DNA of 64,000 bases from Mytilus californianus (Eukaryota; Mollusca; Bivalvia; Mytilida; Mytilidae), in assembly GCF_021869535.1 (NCBI RefSeq), contig NW_026262593.1, positions 70,706,322-70,770,321 of the forward strand, written 5' to 3'. Shown here in pieces: positions 10,601 to 22,600 of this stretch. Every line of letters begins with the position of its first letter. The stretch's first letter is position 1. The notes beneath the pieces are model-generated. The model did no database searches and had not been told where the DNA came from. It saw nothing but the letters and a program-made list of their open reading frames with translations. A program made the translations under genes and the position numbers.

Positions 10601-13600
10601 ACAGTCAAAATAGTGAACGAACTGATTGTCTAACAGCTTAGTTCCTATATGTTGATTAAAACATTTGGTCTTGCTGCTTACACACACGCATATTGTTACT
10701 CATATAACCTGATAACAAATAAAGAAAAATAAAAAAAGAGCCATATATTTGTAGATAATTTGAATATTTTTTGTAACTTCCTAAATTTCGTAATTAGCAC
10801 TTTCAGTTTTGCAGCAACCATGTAGTATTATTGTCCCCCGTGCGACGCATTGCAGGGGAAAAAGAAATACCGGGCATCTGTCTTTACGGTCTTGTAAGGT
10901 CTCTCACATGTACATGTACAATTCTTGCCAGACTTTTATCAAACTTATATTAGAGGTTTATATTAGTAATGTCTCGAACAGTTTCGAAAATTAGTGCTGT
11001 TCAATTATTTTTAAAAGAGTTATGCCCCTTGGAAATAATCATATGGCAATTGTATTGTATGCGCTCTCATGTGTACATTTCTTACCAGATTTTTACTGAA
11101 CTCATTTCAAAGGTTTATATCAGAAATGTTAAGGACAAGTTCGAATATCAGTGCCGATCAATTATTTTTAAAGAGCTATGCCCCTTGTCAATATTGATTA
11201 TATTGAAAATTTCATTGTAAGCGCTATCACGTGACGATTCTTGCCAGTTTTTTATCAAACTTATATCAAAGGTTCATATCAGCAATGTCTTGGACAAATT
11301 AAAAAATCATGGAAATATTAATTATACGGAGAATTGCATTGTAAGTGCTTTCAAGCCTACATTTCTCTAAGATATTTATAAAAAAAATTTATTAGTTGTT
11401 GCCCTTGGACATATAAAATATGTGCAACACAGGGGACATTGGAACTCTGTTCTTTTATTTTGCATAAATTTGCACAGAATACAAGCTCAAAACCATGTCT
11501 CAGATTTCTAATATAATGCCCTATTACGGAAAAATGACTGGATCTACCTGTATTATTGTTCTAATATTCAAAATTTATTTTTTTTAAACGGGACCTTATA
11601 TAAAAAAATAGAGACACTGTTTTGAAGCATTTTTTAGTACACATGTTCATATTGAAGTAGGGGCCTCGGTGGCCGAGTGGTCTAAGTAGTTCTGTATCAC
11701 TAGCCTGTCAACACTGAGGTTGTGAGTTCGAACCCCGCATGTGGCAGGTGAGCTCGACTCCAATTTTAATTGACAATGATTGTCAGTTTTCCTGCAGAAG
11801 GTCAGTGGTTCTATCCAGGCACTCCAGCTTCCTCCCCAATGGTCAATAGTGCTGAAAGTGGCATTAAAAACCAACCAATCAATCAATCAATCATTATGAA
11901 GTGAACTATTTAACTTCTATGCCAAAATGCCCAGTTCCGACAATTTAGACACTAACACAGATGCCAGGATTATAGAATGATTTAAAATGATCTATATCAT
12001 CAATACAAATGTCACTAAATAAGATTTACAAATAAGCAAACATAACTGATTGCAATAAAGATAAAATTATATGTAAGAATATCAAAATTGAAAATTTGAG
12101 CGATTCAGGCTCTTAGGAGCCTCTTGTTTATTTCCCCACTCAAGGAATGCACATACTAGAGTCACCTTGTCTGTCCTTTGAGAAACGATTTAAAGAGTAA
12201 GATGATCACATACAAATGTATTCGATTATCATGATCATGTTTGTTGGATGTTCAATCCAACTTAATCTTTTCATATCTTCTTTATTTATTAAAGTGCTGT
12301 ATGTTTCTAGACTTAAATAAATGAAAGTATGACAGAAATGAAATCAATGTTAAATTTATTTCAGATTAGGCATTTTCAAATCAGATCAGTCAACATGGAA
12401 AAATTTAGGAGGTCTAGACAAAGTTATTTCCCAACCAGATATTCGTTTATTTAAATATGGAGTATTTACAAAATCTTCAATAGATCGTAAGAGAGTTGTG
12501 TCTGTTGTAGAGGTAATCTATGTGTTTTTCTGACAAAATCTATAGCAACTTTATATGTAATGTAGATAGTTTGTATAATTGACTGGAATTATTCAACCCG
12601 AGGTACATGTATCACTGAATCAGCTGGTCTAGTGAGCTTTTGTAACTGATGACTATATATCAACAATATTTTGATAAGAAAAAAATGTAGCCTTGAAGAA
12701 AACCTGAGTAAGAAAGAATTAAAGCTCAGAAAAATTGCAGAAAATTGGTATAGATTTATCATTGGGTTCATTCATGCTATCTTTTAGTTGACTTTTAGCT
12801 GGCTAATTTATACAGGATACACTGCACCAAAAAATCCTGTGCCTTATGTTATCTGTTGTATTCACTTTTGACAATTTTGTTTTAAATAACCTAATAACAA
12901 AACCCAAACATGCAACCCAGAATGAGGAGATGTGGAGACAACATTAACTTTTGCAATTATAAACGAAAAAGGTGTTATATTTAAGCTGTTCATTTCTTTT
13001 ATAATTGATGTAGTGTCGTTGTCTCGCCTGCGACGAAAGTGAGACATACGCATTACTATCTGGCGGCGGGGTAAACTATTTGTATAAAGCTTTATATTTC
13101 AGAAGGTAGAAGACCTGGATGCTTCATACTTAGTATGCAGATACCTTATGTTACGAAGTTTCTGTCTGTTATATGTCTAATGTCCTTGACCTCATTTTCA
13201 TGGTTCAGCAACTGCTTGAAAAAAAATTATAGTTTTTTTGTTATGTAAATTTTTCACTTATTATGAGTAATAGGATAACTATATTTGGTATATGGGTTCC
13301 TTGCAACGTGACTCTACATGTCCATCACACAGGGTTCACCTGACCTCAGCCTCATTTCATGGATCAGTGATCAAGGTTAAAGTTACGTGATTAGGTCCGT
13401 TTCTCAGATACTACAAGCAGTAGGTCAGCTATATGTGGTGTATGGAATGATTGTAAGGGATACATGCATATATGTCAGTCTGGTAGGTTTCATCTGATCT
13501 TGACCTCATTTTCACGGTTCATTGGTCAATGTTAAGTTTTTGTGTTTTGGTCTGTTTTTCTAATACTATAAGCCATAGGTCAACTATATTTGGTGTATGG

Positions 13601-16600
13601 AATAATTGTAAGGTGTACATGTCTGTTTGGCAGCTGTCATTTGTCCTTGACCTCGTTTTCATGTTTCATTGGTCAATGTTAAGTTTTTTTGTTTGGTCTG
13701 TTATTCTAATACTATAAGCAATAGGTCAACTATATTTGGTGTATGGAATGATTGTAAGGTGTACATGTCTGACTGGTAGGTGTCATTTGTCCTTGACCTC
13801 ATTTTCATGGTTCATTGGTCAGTGTTAAGTTTTCATGGTTTGGTCTTTTTCTTGTATACTATAAGCAATAGGTCAACTATGTTTGGTGTATGGAATGATT
13901 GTAAGGTGTACATGTCTGTCTGGCAGGGTTCATCTAACCTTGACCTCATTTTCATGGTTCATTGGTTAGGTTAAATTTTCCTGTTTAAGTCTGCTTCTTA
14001 GATATTATAAGCAATAAGGTCAACTGTATTTGATGCATGGAATGATTGTAAGGTGTACATGTATGTCTGCCTTGGTTTATATGACCTTGACCTCATTTTC
14101 ATGGATCATTGATAATTTTAAGTTTATGTGATACTTGTAGTAAAAATTTATCTTTAGGACTATCAACATAAAACCAATCATGGTTAGTAAAACAGGCGAG
14201 ACATTTCAGCGTGTGCACTCTTGTTTACTTCACACCCAGATTTTATTACCACTTATTTTAGTGATTTTTAAATTTCAGTAATCACCTATTTAAGTGATTT
14301 TGATGTTTCCTTTCATCTTCAAATACAGATTTCATGAATTTTTCACTAAACATGCTAAATGACAAATTTTTTTTATAATTTGCTTACATACATGACATAG
14401 ATCATGGAAGTATTATATTGATAGGAACTACAACGATTTATTAGCACTTATTTATAACCCAGGGAGCGCTGTAGAAAAGATATGGAAACTGTGTAATTAG
14501 TACGCTATCTTTAATTTCCTTTTGTGACTATCTGCGATGCCGCCGTCATAATCTGACCAGAGATACTTTTTATCGATCACATGGTTTTATCGAGACAGGT
14601 TAACACTAATACCTGTCGGAAAACGCCTTTTGCTTATTTCAATCGCGTCAGTTGACCTTTAGCCATAAACAACTTTATATTAAACCAAATAGTGAGTGAC
14701 AACATTTTATTTTTTCAGGGGGTAAGTAGCGGCCGAGTCCCGATAATCTTCATGATAGAAAAGGACACTGTGAAGAATCGAGTAATATATATAGTTAAGG
14801 GGCAGGGTGAGGCCTGAAAGTAGACATTTTCAGTCGAAAATACGAAAAATTAATCGAGCAAGTGCTAAATAACACAGAGAAATTATAATAACAAAAACAG
14901 TAAAAATAGGAGACGCACATGGTTATGTGCATATTTATATATGTGTAACGTGCGTTTTAATTTTTTCCAAATGTGAAATTCAAAACTGCTCAGATACTCG
15001 TATTTGAACAGACTTTTGCCGGTCCGGTAATATAAGCCGGGGTCAGTATTTCTATTTGTATACATGTATGAATGTACCAATTATGACTTATTATTTGACC
15101 CGTATTTATTAATTTGAATAAAAAGGAAGACATATAAATGTTATAGAATGGTTAAACCATCTCTGTCCAATATAATATTTTAACCATTCTGTCCAAATGA
15201 TACTAGTATATATTATTTACAGTATATCAAGCTTAAAATACTTTCAACCACAGGCTCAGGGGAAACATTCTTATCATGCTTATTGTACTGATCAATATTT
15301 TATTAACCAAAATTTTGTAGATTTTAGGGTTGGGGGGGGGGGGGGGGGTGGGGGGGGGGGGGGGAGAGAGAGGGGAACAACATGTCACATGCACATATTA
15401 AGGATTTATATTTAGGTTCAAGTTCATTATTATAATTATCCCACCCTGGATTTAGAGCGAAGACTTATAATTCTTACATATGAAATGTATGCCACTGGAC
15501 GTACGCGTTAAATAAACAGTAATCAATCACGCGATATATTCATAGTGCAATTTCTACCGAAAAGTAGATCAATAAACATGGTGCATTTATTCAACAGATA
15601 TGGTACACTTCTCCATCGTCAAAGTGTTTTTCTAGAATTTTTAATGATTTCTCGCACACATCCATCAATCTATCAGCGGTTATCTTAGAATTTATGACAA
15701 CTTCCGATTTCTTTATTTGTTTCCGTATGCGACACGCTGATGTGTAAATAACGTGCCATGTTTCAAGTAAATTAACATGTCATTAAATGGCACGGGGCAT
15801 TGCAGATGAACCTTTTGAATTCTGGTCGTAGTAGTTCCTGTCAATATAATACTTCCATGCATAGATCAATTATCCCTTTCTGTTATTTATTAATTTCAGG
15901 AGTGAGCAAGGCCAGTAATTATAAGTTAGTGCTAGTGCGCAACAGGGATGGGCACGATTACTGACAAATGTAATCGATTAATAATCGATTACTTGAGGGA
16001 TTTTTGTGTATTCGATTAATAATCGATTACTCTGATTTTTGTATGTAATCGATTGCAATCAATTACTTTATCAAAAGTAATTGGATTACTTTTCGATTAC
16101 ATGCTATAAAATTACAAAAAAATAATAAAGTAAGTTAAACACAAACATTTTGTTATGTATAGGGGAAATTTATAACTTGATCAAAACTTCATTGAAAGCA
16201 TTGTTTTCAAAGTTTAAGTTGACAGTTTGTTTCTAGATAGAAGCTCTCACTGAGGATTTGAAATATTCAAAAATTCTTGAGTGAGATGTAATAAAGTTCT
16301 TGCAATGACACCACATGGCTTCAGTCACTTCTTTATAGTCTAGTTTATTTTCCACATGTCTCTATATTTTTCAAGTTTTGCTATCATAATGACTTAAGTT
16401 AGGTATTTTGTATTTATTAATTTTTAACTATATTTGATATAGTATATATTACAATTAAAATGTAAAAAGAAGAATAATTAACTAGTTCAGCTAATTTCAA
16501 AGATGTAAATTTATTATATTTGTAACTAATACATGCATGATTTAATTATTTTGTTTGGATAATCTCCCTAATTACAGGTTATAAAACTGCCAATGGAGTA

Positions 16601-19600
16601 CATTTCATAACCTGGGGAAATATAATGTCAATCTCCTCTTAATTAGACATAATTGAAATCAAAACATCTTATTAATTAGAAGTCCTTGATCATCTGATTA
16701 GTATACACAGGAATTTGTTGGAATTTTTCTATACTCTATTCAAAATCATGATATTTAAGTAATAGTTATACACCGAGGGATAGGTGTGTCTGGATAAGAA
16801 ACCCCGTCGGCCGGAGGCCGGAGGGGTTTCTTATCCAGACACACCCTATCCTGAGGTGTATAACTAACTTACACCCCATTCTAAACCCTATATTTGTTAA
16901 CATTGATTATTAAATGAAAAAAAAAACAAACGATAGCATATTTATTGATAATATCAAACCATGATTTATTAAAATATTTTTTTTATAACATGAAACCCCA
17001 CTAGTAACCTTTCTTTGGTTATCTTCGTTCAAACTTTGACAAGTGAGTATATTTTACAAATGTCAAAGTTGTTTTGCATATTCCCGTTAAATCCATGTGC
17101 TAATATGGATCAGCAGGTCAAGGTTGACTGTTTCGTGTATTCTTATTACAAACAAAAAAAATACATCATGCTCCTGGTATACAGTTGTCAATATGGACGG
17201 GTATAAGACGGACGACATTTTGTGGCAAGCGTTGGATTTGGTAGAAGAGACTAAAGATAAAGGCAATATTATAACCCAAAGTACTTACCTGTATCAGTCT
17301 AATAAAGGTAATCATAAATGTATTATATATCTTACGATTTTATCAAAAACAAACGCCCCCCCTCCCCCTCATCTCGAGAATAATCAAACATTCATATTCG
17401 AACATACTAAGGAATAGGTGTGTCTGCATTAGAAACCCGACTACCAGACACGCTCAACATACAATATTTAATATTTTTTTTGGGGGGGGGGGGGGGGGCA
17501 ATCAGGGGCTGATCCCGCGGAACCCCCCACCCCGGATCGGGCACTGGGTAACCGGGGGAGGGTGTCCGGGAGTTAGAATCCCAATTTTTTAAAAGATCAA
17601 TGCTTTAGAATAGAGACATATGACTGGGATAAAAAAATTACCTTCAAGCAAAAAAGTATTTACAGGATTATTTTTGTATTCCATATAAATGCTTATTGGA
17701 ATTTCCTAAATGTGTTTTTTTAATATCATGAAACAATTTGTAGTGAACACTATTAGTAATTTCTTATGTTCATAATCAATTTCTATTGTTACGAATAACA
17801 ATGGACTTTGTTTGCGGGATGTAGAAGCAGGGGTTTCCAGAAACCCCGCTCGTCACACCCTGTGGTCAAAATCCATTGTAATACGTAACAATAGATCTAT
17901 TCAATTTACACTTGTTTCAGAAATAGAAACTATGAAGTATAACAATAGAACTGGGGTGTAACAAGATATATTTTAGTGTCAATATGGGATACATGTATCT
18001 ATTTCTGAACAAGAATTTCAATGCAAATCAATTGGTACGTTGTGTACTTTCTGATTTTTATATCATAATATTATAACGAATCCACTGTGTATCTAGTTTA
18101 GCTAAAATTCCAAATCTTATTGAAAATTACACTTCAATGTCAAAGTAGTACAGAACTTAACATAAGACTCATTTCTTATTTTTATCTATTTACTTATTTC
18201 AAAATAAAAGGTCTTTAAATAATTGACAAGCATTGAAGACAGTAAGTCAATTGTTTAAAAAGCTGGATATACAGTAAAATTGATAGGAGTTCTGGTTGAT
18301 CATAATGCAGCTTGAGACAATAGATACAAATAAGGCATTTGATAAGCTCTGAAGTCTAAATACTTTCTATTTTATCTGTACTATAAAGTGATGAATGCAT
18401 ATATATTTTCATTTAAAATACATGTAGGTTTAATTTCATCAAACTATGTCACTAAAAGTAATCAAAAGTAATCGATGATTGCATCCTAATTTTTTCTGTA
18501 ATCGATTAAATTACGATTACATGTAATCGAAAATGTCTTCGATTACAGATTACTGTAGATTACTGGGAAACATGTAATCAATTACAATTAATTACGATTA
18601 CAGATTACGATTACCCAATCCCTGGTGCGCAAACATTTTAAATAGCACCCTTGGGAATTTTCTTATAATTAAATATTCATTTATAACTACTCTATCATTA
18701 GGACAGATGTCAACAATTCGAAGTTACCTGAAGTGACTTCTTTATTTTTAGATTAACCTCAAGGTTTTATCCTAATTTAAAAATTATTCCAGTTTATGCT
18801 TAATTCAAATAAACTGTAAAAACTGACAGGCAAATTGAACAAAAGAGCATTTCTACATGTATATAATTGTTTTTTCAATCGAATCTTTATTTTTTAACCC
18901 ACAAAAAGACAGTGAAAGATAAAGCTTGAGGGAAAGTATCAAGAAAATAATATTATCACTTACTTAGGGAGCTACCATTTGATTTTTATGGGGGGGCTAG
19001 GATGAAAAATTTTGTCCTGCCTTTTTATTTTCCCCTCTATTCGGTCCTGCCTATTTATTTTTCACTCTTTTCGGTCCTGCCTTTTTTTTTTTAGTTTATC
19101 CGACCTTTTTTTTTTACATAAATTGTCATCCTGCCTTTTTTTTTTGCAAATAATCTCATCCTGCCTTTTTTTTTTTTACTCAAAACTCCTGTCCTGCCTA
19201 TTTTTTTCAAATTTCATCCTAGCCCCCCATAAAAATCAAATGGTAGCTCCCTTAAGTGTTTAAATTTCTACTTATAAAATTACTTACATAAGTGATTTTA
19301 GAGAATCTGTGTCAAATTTTGTTATTTTTTAAAATTTTCAAATGACATTTTGACTTAAACAGAGATTGGGAAGGACGTGCGCCTTGCGCCAATTGCGCTT
19401 GAACAGAAATGGCGCATAAAGTGACAAATGTAAGAGCCCGCGTGGCGCATGATATTTTTCACTTCGTTTTGAAACGTTGAGATATCGTCAAATGGATTTC
19501 CGATCGTATTTCGTGCCGCCATGTGTGAGTACACAACTGTGTAGTGTTTACTCCAATGATAGGAGCACCTATATATTGTTGGGACGTCTGGGGTGTTTTC

Positions 19601-22600
19601 CTATGGTAATAATAGCAACATGCGGTATGACTGATTACCCAAAAAACGTAATTAACCATCATTCATGATATAATTTTTTATAAACAACTTTAAATTTGTG
19701 AAAATTGGCTAGTACAGGCGAGAATTCTTCTCTAATTATAATCTTTTAAGTAAGCTTGCTATTATTTCGATTGAAAAATCCAAAAGCTTTTTTATGAATA
19801 GTATAGTATTTGTCTCCATAAAAGGGGCTTAACTGTCCTTGTCAATTTTTTTGGTCTTTGGCTCGTTTTGACATTTTGTAAACATGCCTTCAGCGAATTG
19901 TTGTTGTGTCCTATCAATTAACGTTGCTCTCTACTATTCTTGTCATCTTGATGAAGTAATAATAATACAAGTGCAGAGGAAATGCCAGAAACGTCCTCTA
20001 ATACGGAACGTCTGGAATAAGTATGGTATCGACGAAGACCCAAATTTAATGTAAAAAAAACATGAACATGAACAAGGGAACAGTACAAGTTTTAACATTG
20101 TAAATAAAGGTTATCGTAAATATTGCCCGGTATGGAAGAATTTATTGTATACTCATTGAAATCGAAATTACAAAATCACAGGAACAATATCCATGATATT
20201 AATTAGAACCATACTTGTAAGTACAGTGAAATATACACTTTTTTTATTTTTTTTTTATTGTAAACGAATGGCCCTCTCATTTGACAACATGGCCCATTAA
20301 TTCTAAAAATGGCCCATTGAATTTATTTTTGGGGGGCCCTAGGCCCATAGAGAAAAAATCCTTCCAGATCACTGCTTAAATAGGTGATACTGAAGTCACC
20401 TGTTTAAGTAATACCCCTGACTGAAAATAGTAGATGTTTTAATGTCGAGCTGCAACATATTGTTGCTGAAGTAAGACATGGCAATCTTACACTCCAGTAT
20501 CATCGGTGTCGGCGTCGTCAACATTTAGGTTCAGTCTGTGGTTACAGTTTTTGTCGAGCCTGCGACTTTTGTCGCAGAAAGCTCGACATAGGGATAGTGA
20601 TCCGGCGGCGGCGGCGGCGTTAGCTAACTTCTTAAAAGCTTTATATTTAGAAGGTGGAAGATCTGGATGCTTCATACTTTGTATATGGATGCCTCATGTT
20701 ACGAAGTTTCCGTCAGTCAAATGTCCAATGTCCTTGACCTCATTTTCATGGTTCAGTGACTACTTGAAAAAAAGTTAAGATTTTTTGTAATGTTAAATTC
20801 TCTCTTACTATAAGTAATAGGATAACTTTATTTGGTAGTTGCGTACCTTGCAAGGTCCTCATGCCCGTCAGACAGTTTTCACTTGACCTTGACCTCATTT
20901 CATGGATCAGTGAACAAGGTTAAGTTTTGGTGGTCAAGTCCATATCTCAGATACTATAAGCAATAGGTCTAGTATATTCGGTGTATGGAAGGACTGTAAG
21001 GTGTACATGTCCAACTGGCAGGTGTCATCTGACCTTAATTGACCTCATTTTCATGGTTCAGTGGTTATATTTAAGTTTTTGTGTTTTGGTCTGTTTTTCT
21101 TATATTGTATGCAATAGGTCTACTGTATTTGGTGTATGGAATGATTGTAAGGTGTACATGTCTAGCTGGCAGATGTCATCTGACCTTGACCTCATTTTCA
21201 TGGTTCAGTGGTCAAAGTTAAGTTTTTGAGTTTTGGTCTTTTTTTCTTATACTATATGCAATTATAAGTTCAACTATATTTAGTGTATGGAAATATTTTA
21301 TGATCTATATGTCAGTCACGCAGGTTTTATTTTACCTTGACCTCATTTTCAAGGTTCATTGCTCAGTGTTAAGTTTTTGTGTTTTGGTCTGTTTTTCTTA
21401 AACTATAAGCAATAGGTCAACTTTATTTGTTGTATGGAAGAATTGTTAGCTGTGTACATGCCTGCCTAGCATGGTCCATCTGACCTTGACCTTATTTTCA
21501 TGGTTCATTGGTCAATGTTTAGTTTATTTGGTTAATGTTAAGTTTATGTGACAGTTGTAATAAAGCTTTATATTTAGGACTATCAACATAATATCAATGA
21601 TTATACTATAGTAAAGAAGGCGAGACATTTCAGCGTGTGCACTCTCGTTTTAGACATCAATAACTTTGTCAAACCTTCATGGAATTTTATGAAACTTGGA
21701 CAAATGCTTTTTGTCGAGCCTTCGACTTTAGTCGAAAAAGCGAGACATAGCGATCCTACATTCCGTCGGCGTCGTCGTCGTCGTCGTCGTTGTCGTCGGC
21801 GGCGTCCACAAATATTCACTCTGTGGTTAAAGTTTTTGAAATTTTAATAACTTTCTTAAACTATCCTGGATTTGTACCAAACTTGGACAGAAGCTTGTTT
21901 ATGATCATAAGATAGTACCCAGAAGTAAATTTTAAAAAAAAAAAAAATCATTTTTTCTGTATTTTACTTTTAAATGGACTTAGTTTTTCTGCCAGGAAAC
22001 AATACATTCACTCTGTGGTTAAAGTTTTTAAAATTTTAATAACTTTCTTAAACTATCCTGGATTTGTACCAAACTTGGACAGAAGCTTGTTTATGATCAT
22101 AAGATAGTATCCAGAAGTAAATTTGTTAAAAACAAAATTTCATTTTCTCCGTATTTTACTTATAAATGGACTTAGTTTTTCTGCAAGGAAACAATACATT
22201 CACTCTGTTGTTAAAGTTTTTAAAATTTTAATAACTTTCTTAAACTATCCTGGATTTGTACCAAACGTGGACAGAAGCTTGTTTATGATCATAAGATAGT
22301 ATCCAGAAGGTAATTTGTTAAAAACAAAATTTCATTTTTTCCGTATTTTACTTATAAATGGACTTAGTTTTTTTGCCAGGAAACAATACATTCACTCTGT
22401 GGTTAAAGTTTTTAAAATTTTAATAACTTTCTTAAACTATCCTGGATTTGTACCAAATTTGGACAGAAGCTTGTTTATGATCAAAAGCTAATATCTAGAA
22501 GGAAATTTTGTTAACATTTGTACCTGTTTATCCGTATATTACTTATAAATGGACTTAGTTTTTCTTCCAGTTAACATTCTGCAGTTAAAGTTTTTAAAAC

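Larger units (their letters stand above)
15943..18624. mobile_element. 2.68-kb hAT-type DNA transposon, apparently non-autonomous
   Basis: The left end begins CAGGGATGGGCACGATTAC. The right end is the reverse complement, CAGGGATTGGGTAATCGTAA in its own orientation. The 8 bases GTGCGCAA lie immediately outside both ends (15935-15942 and 18625-18632), an exact 8-bp target-site duplication. CAGGG-type termini plus an 8-bp duplication are the hAT signature. Both subterminal zones are packed with TAATCGATTA / AATCGATTAC words, as expected of transposase-binding arrays. No transposase-like ORF is visible inside. The interior holds two foldbacks (16764-16865, 17782-17895), a GC-rich patch near 17480-17570 and a candidate exon at 17193-17307. 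Lies in intron 3. Confidence 0.85.

Noticed and set aside
10969-11220. 83-residue ORF in intron 2
   Set aside because: Falls wholly in the 160-bp tandem units of the element at 10826-11437.
11661-11735. Functional tRNA gene (Leu or Ser-like)
   Set aside because: Has A- and B-boxes, but the sequence runs into a SINE body and the acceptor stem does not close.
13529-13974. Two similar ORFs with 'VLDLVFMFHWSMLSF' text
   Set aside because: Translations of the 145-bp tandem units of element A; similar frames occur in B and E in step with the repeat.
19012-19263. 83-residue ORF 'SCLFIFPS...' as a membrane protein
   Set aside because: A by-product of CTGCC-poly(T) repeats within a MITE.
21601-21847. 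Arginine-rich ORFs on both strands
   Set aside because: Translations of a (CGT)n / (GTC)n simple repeat at the start of a tandem-core element.
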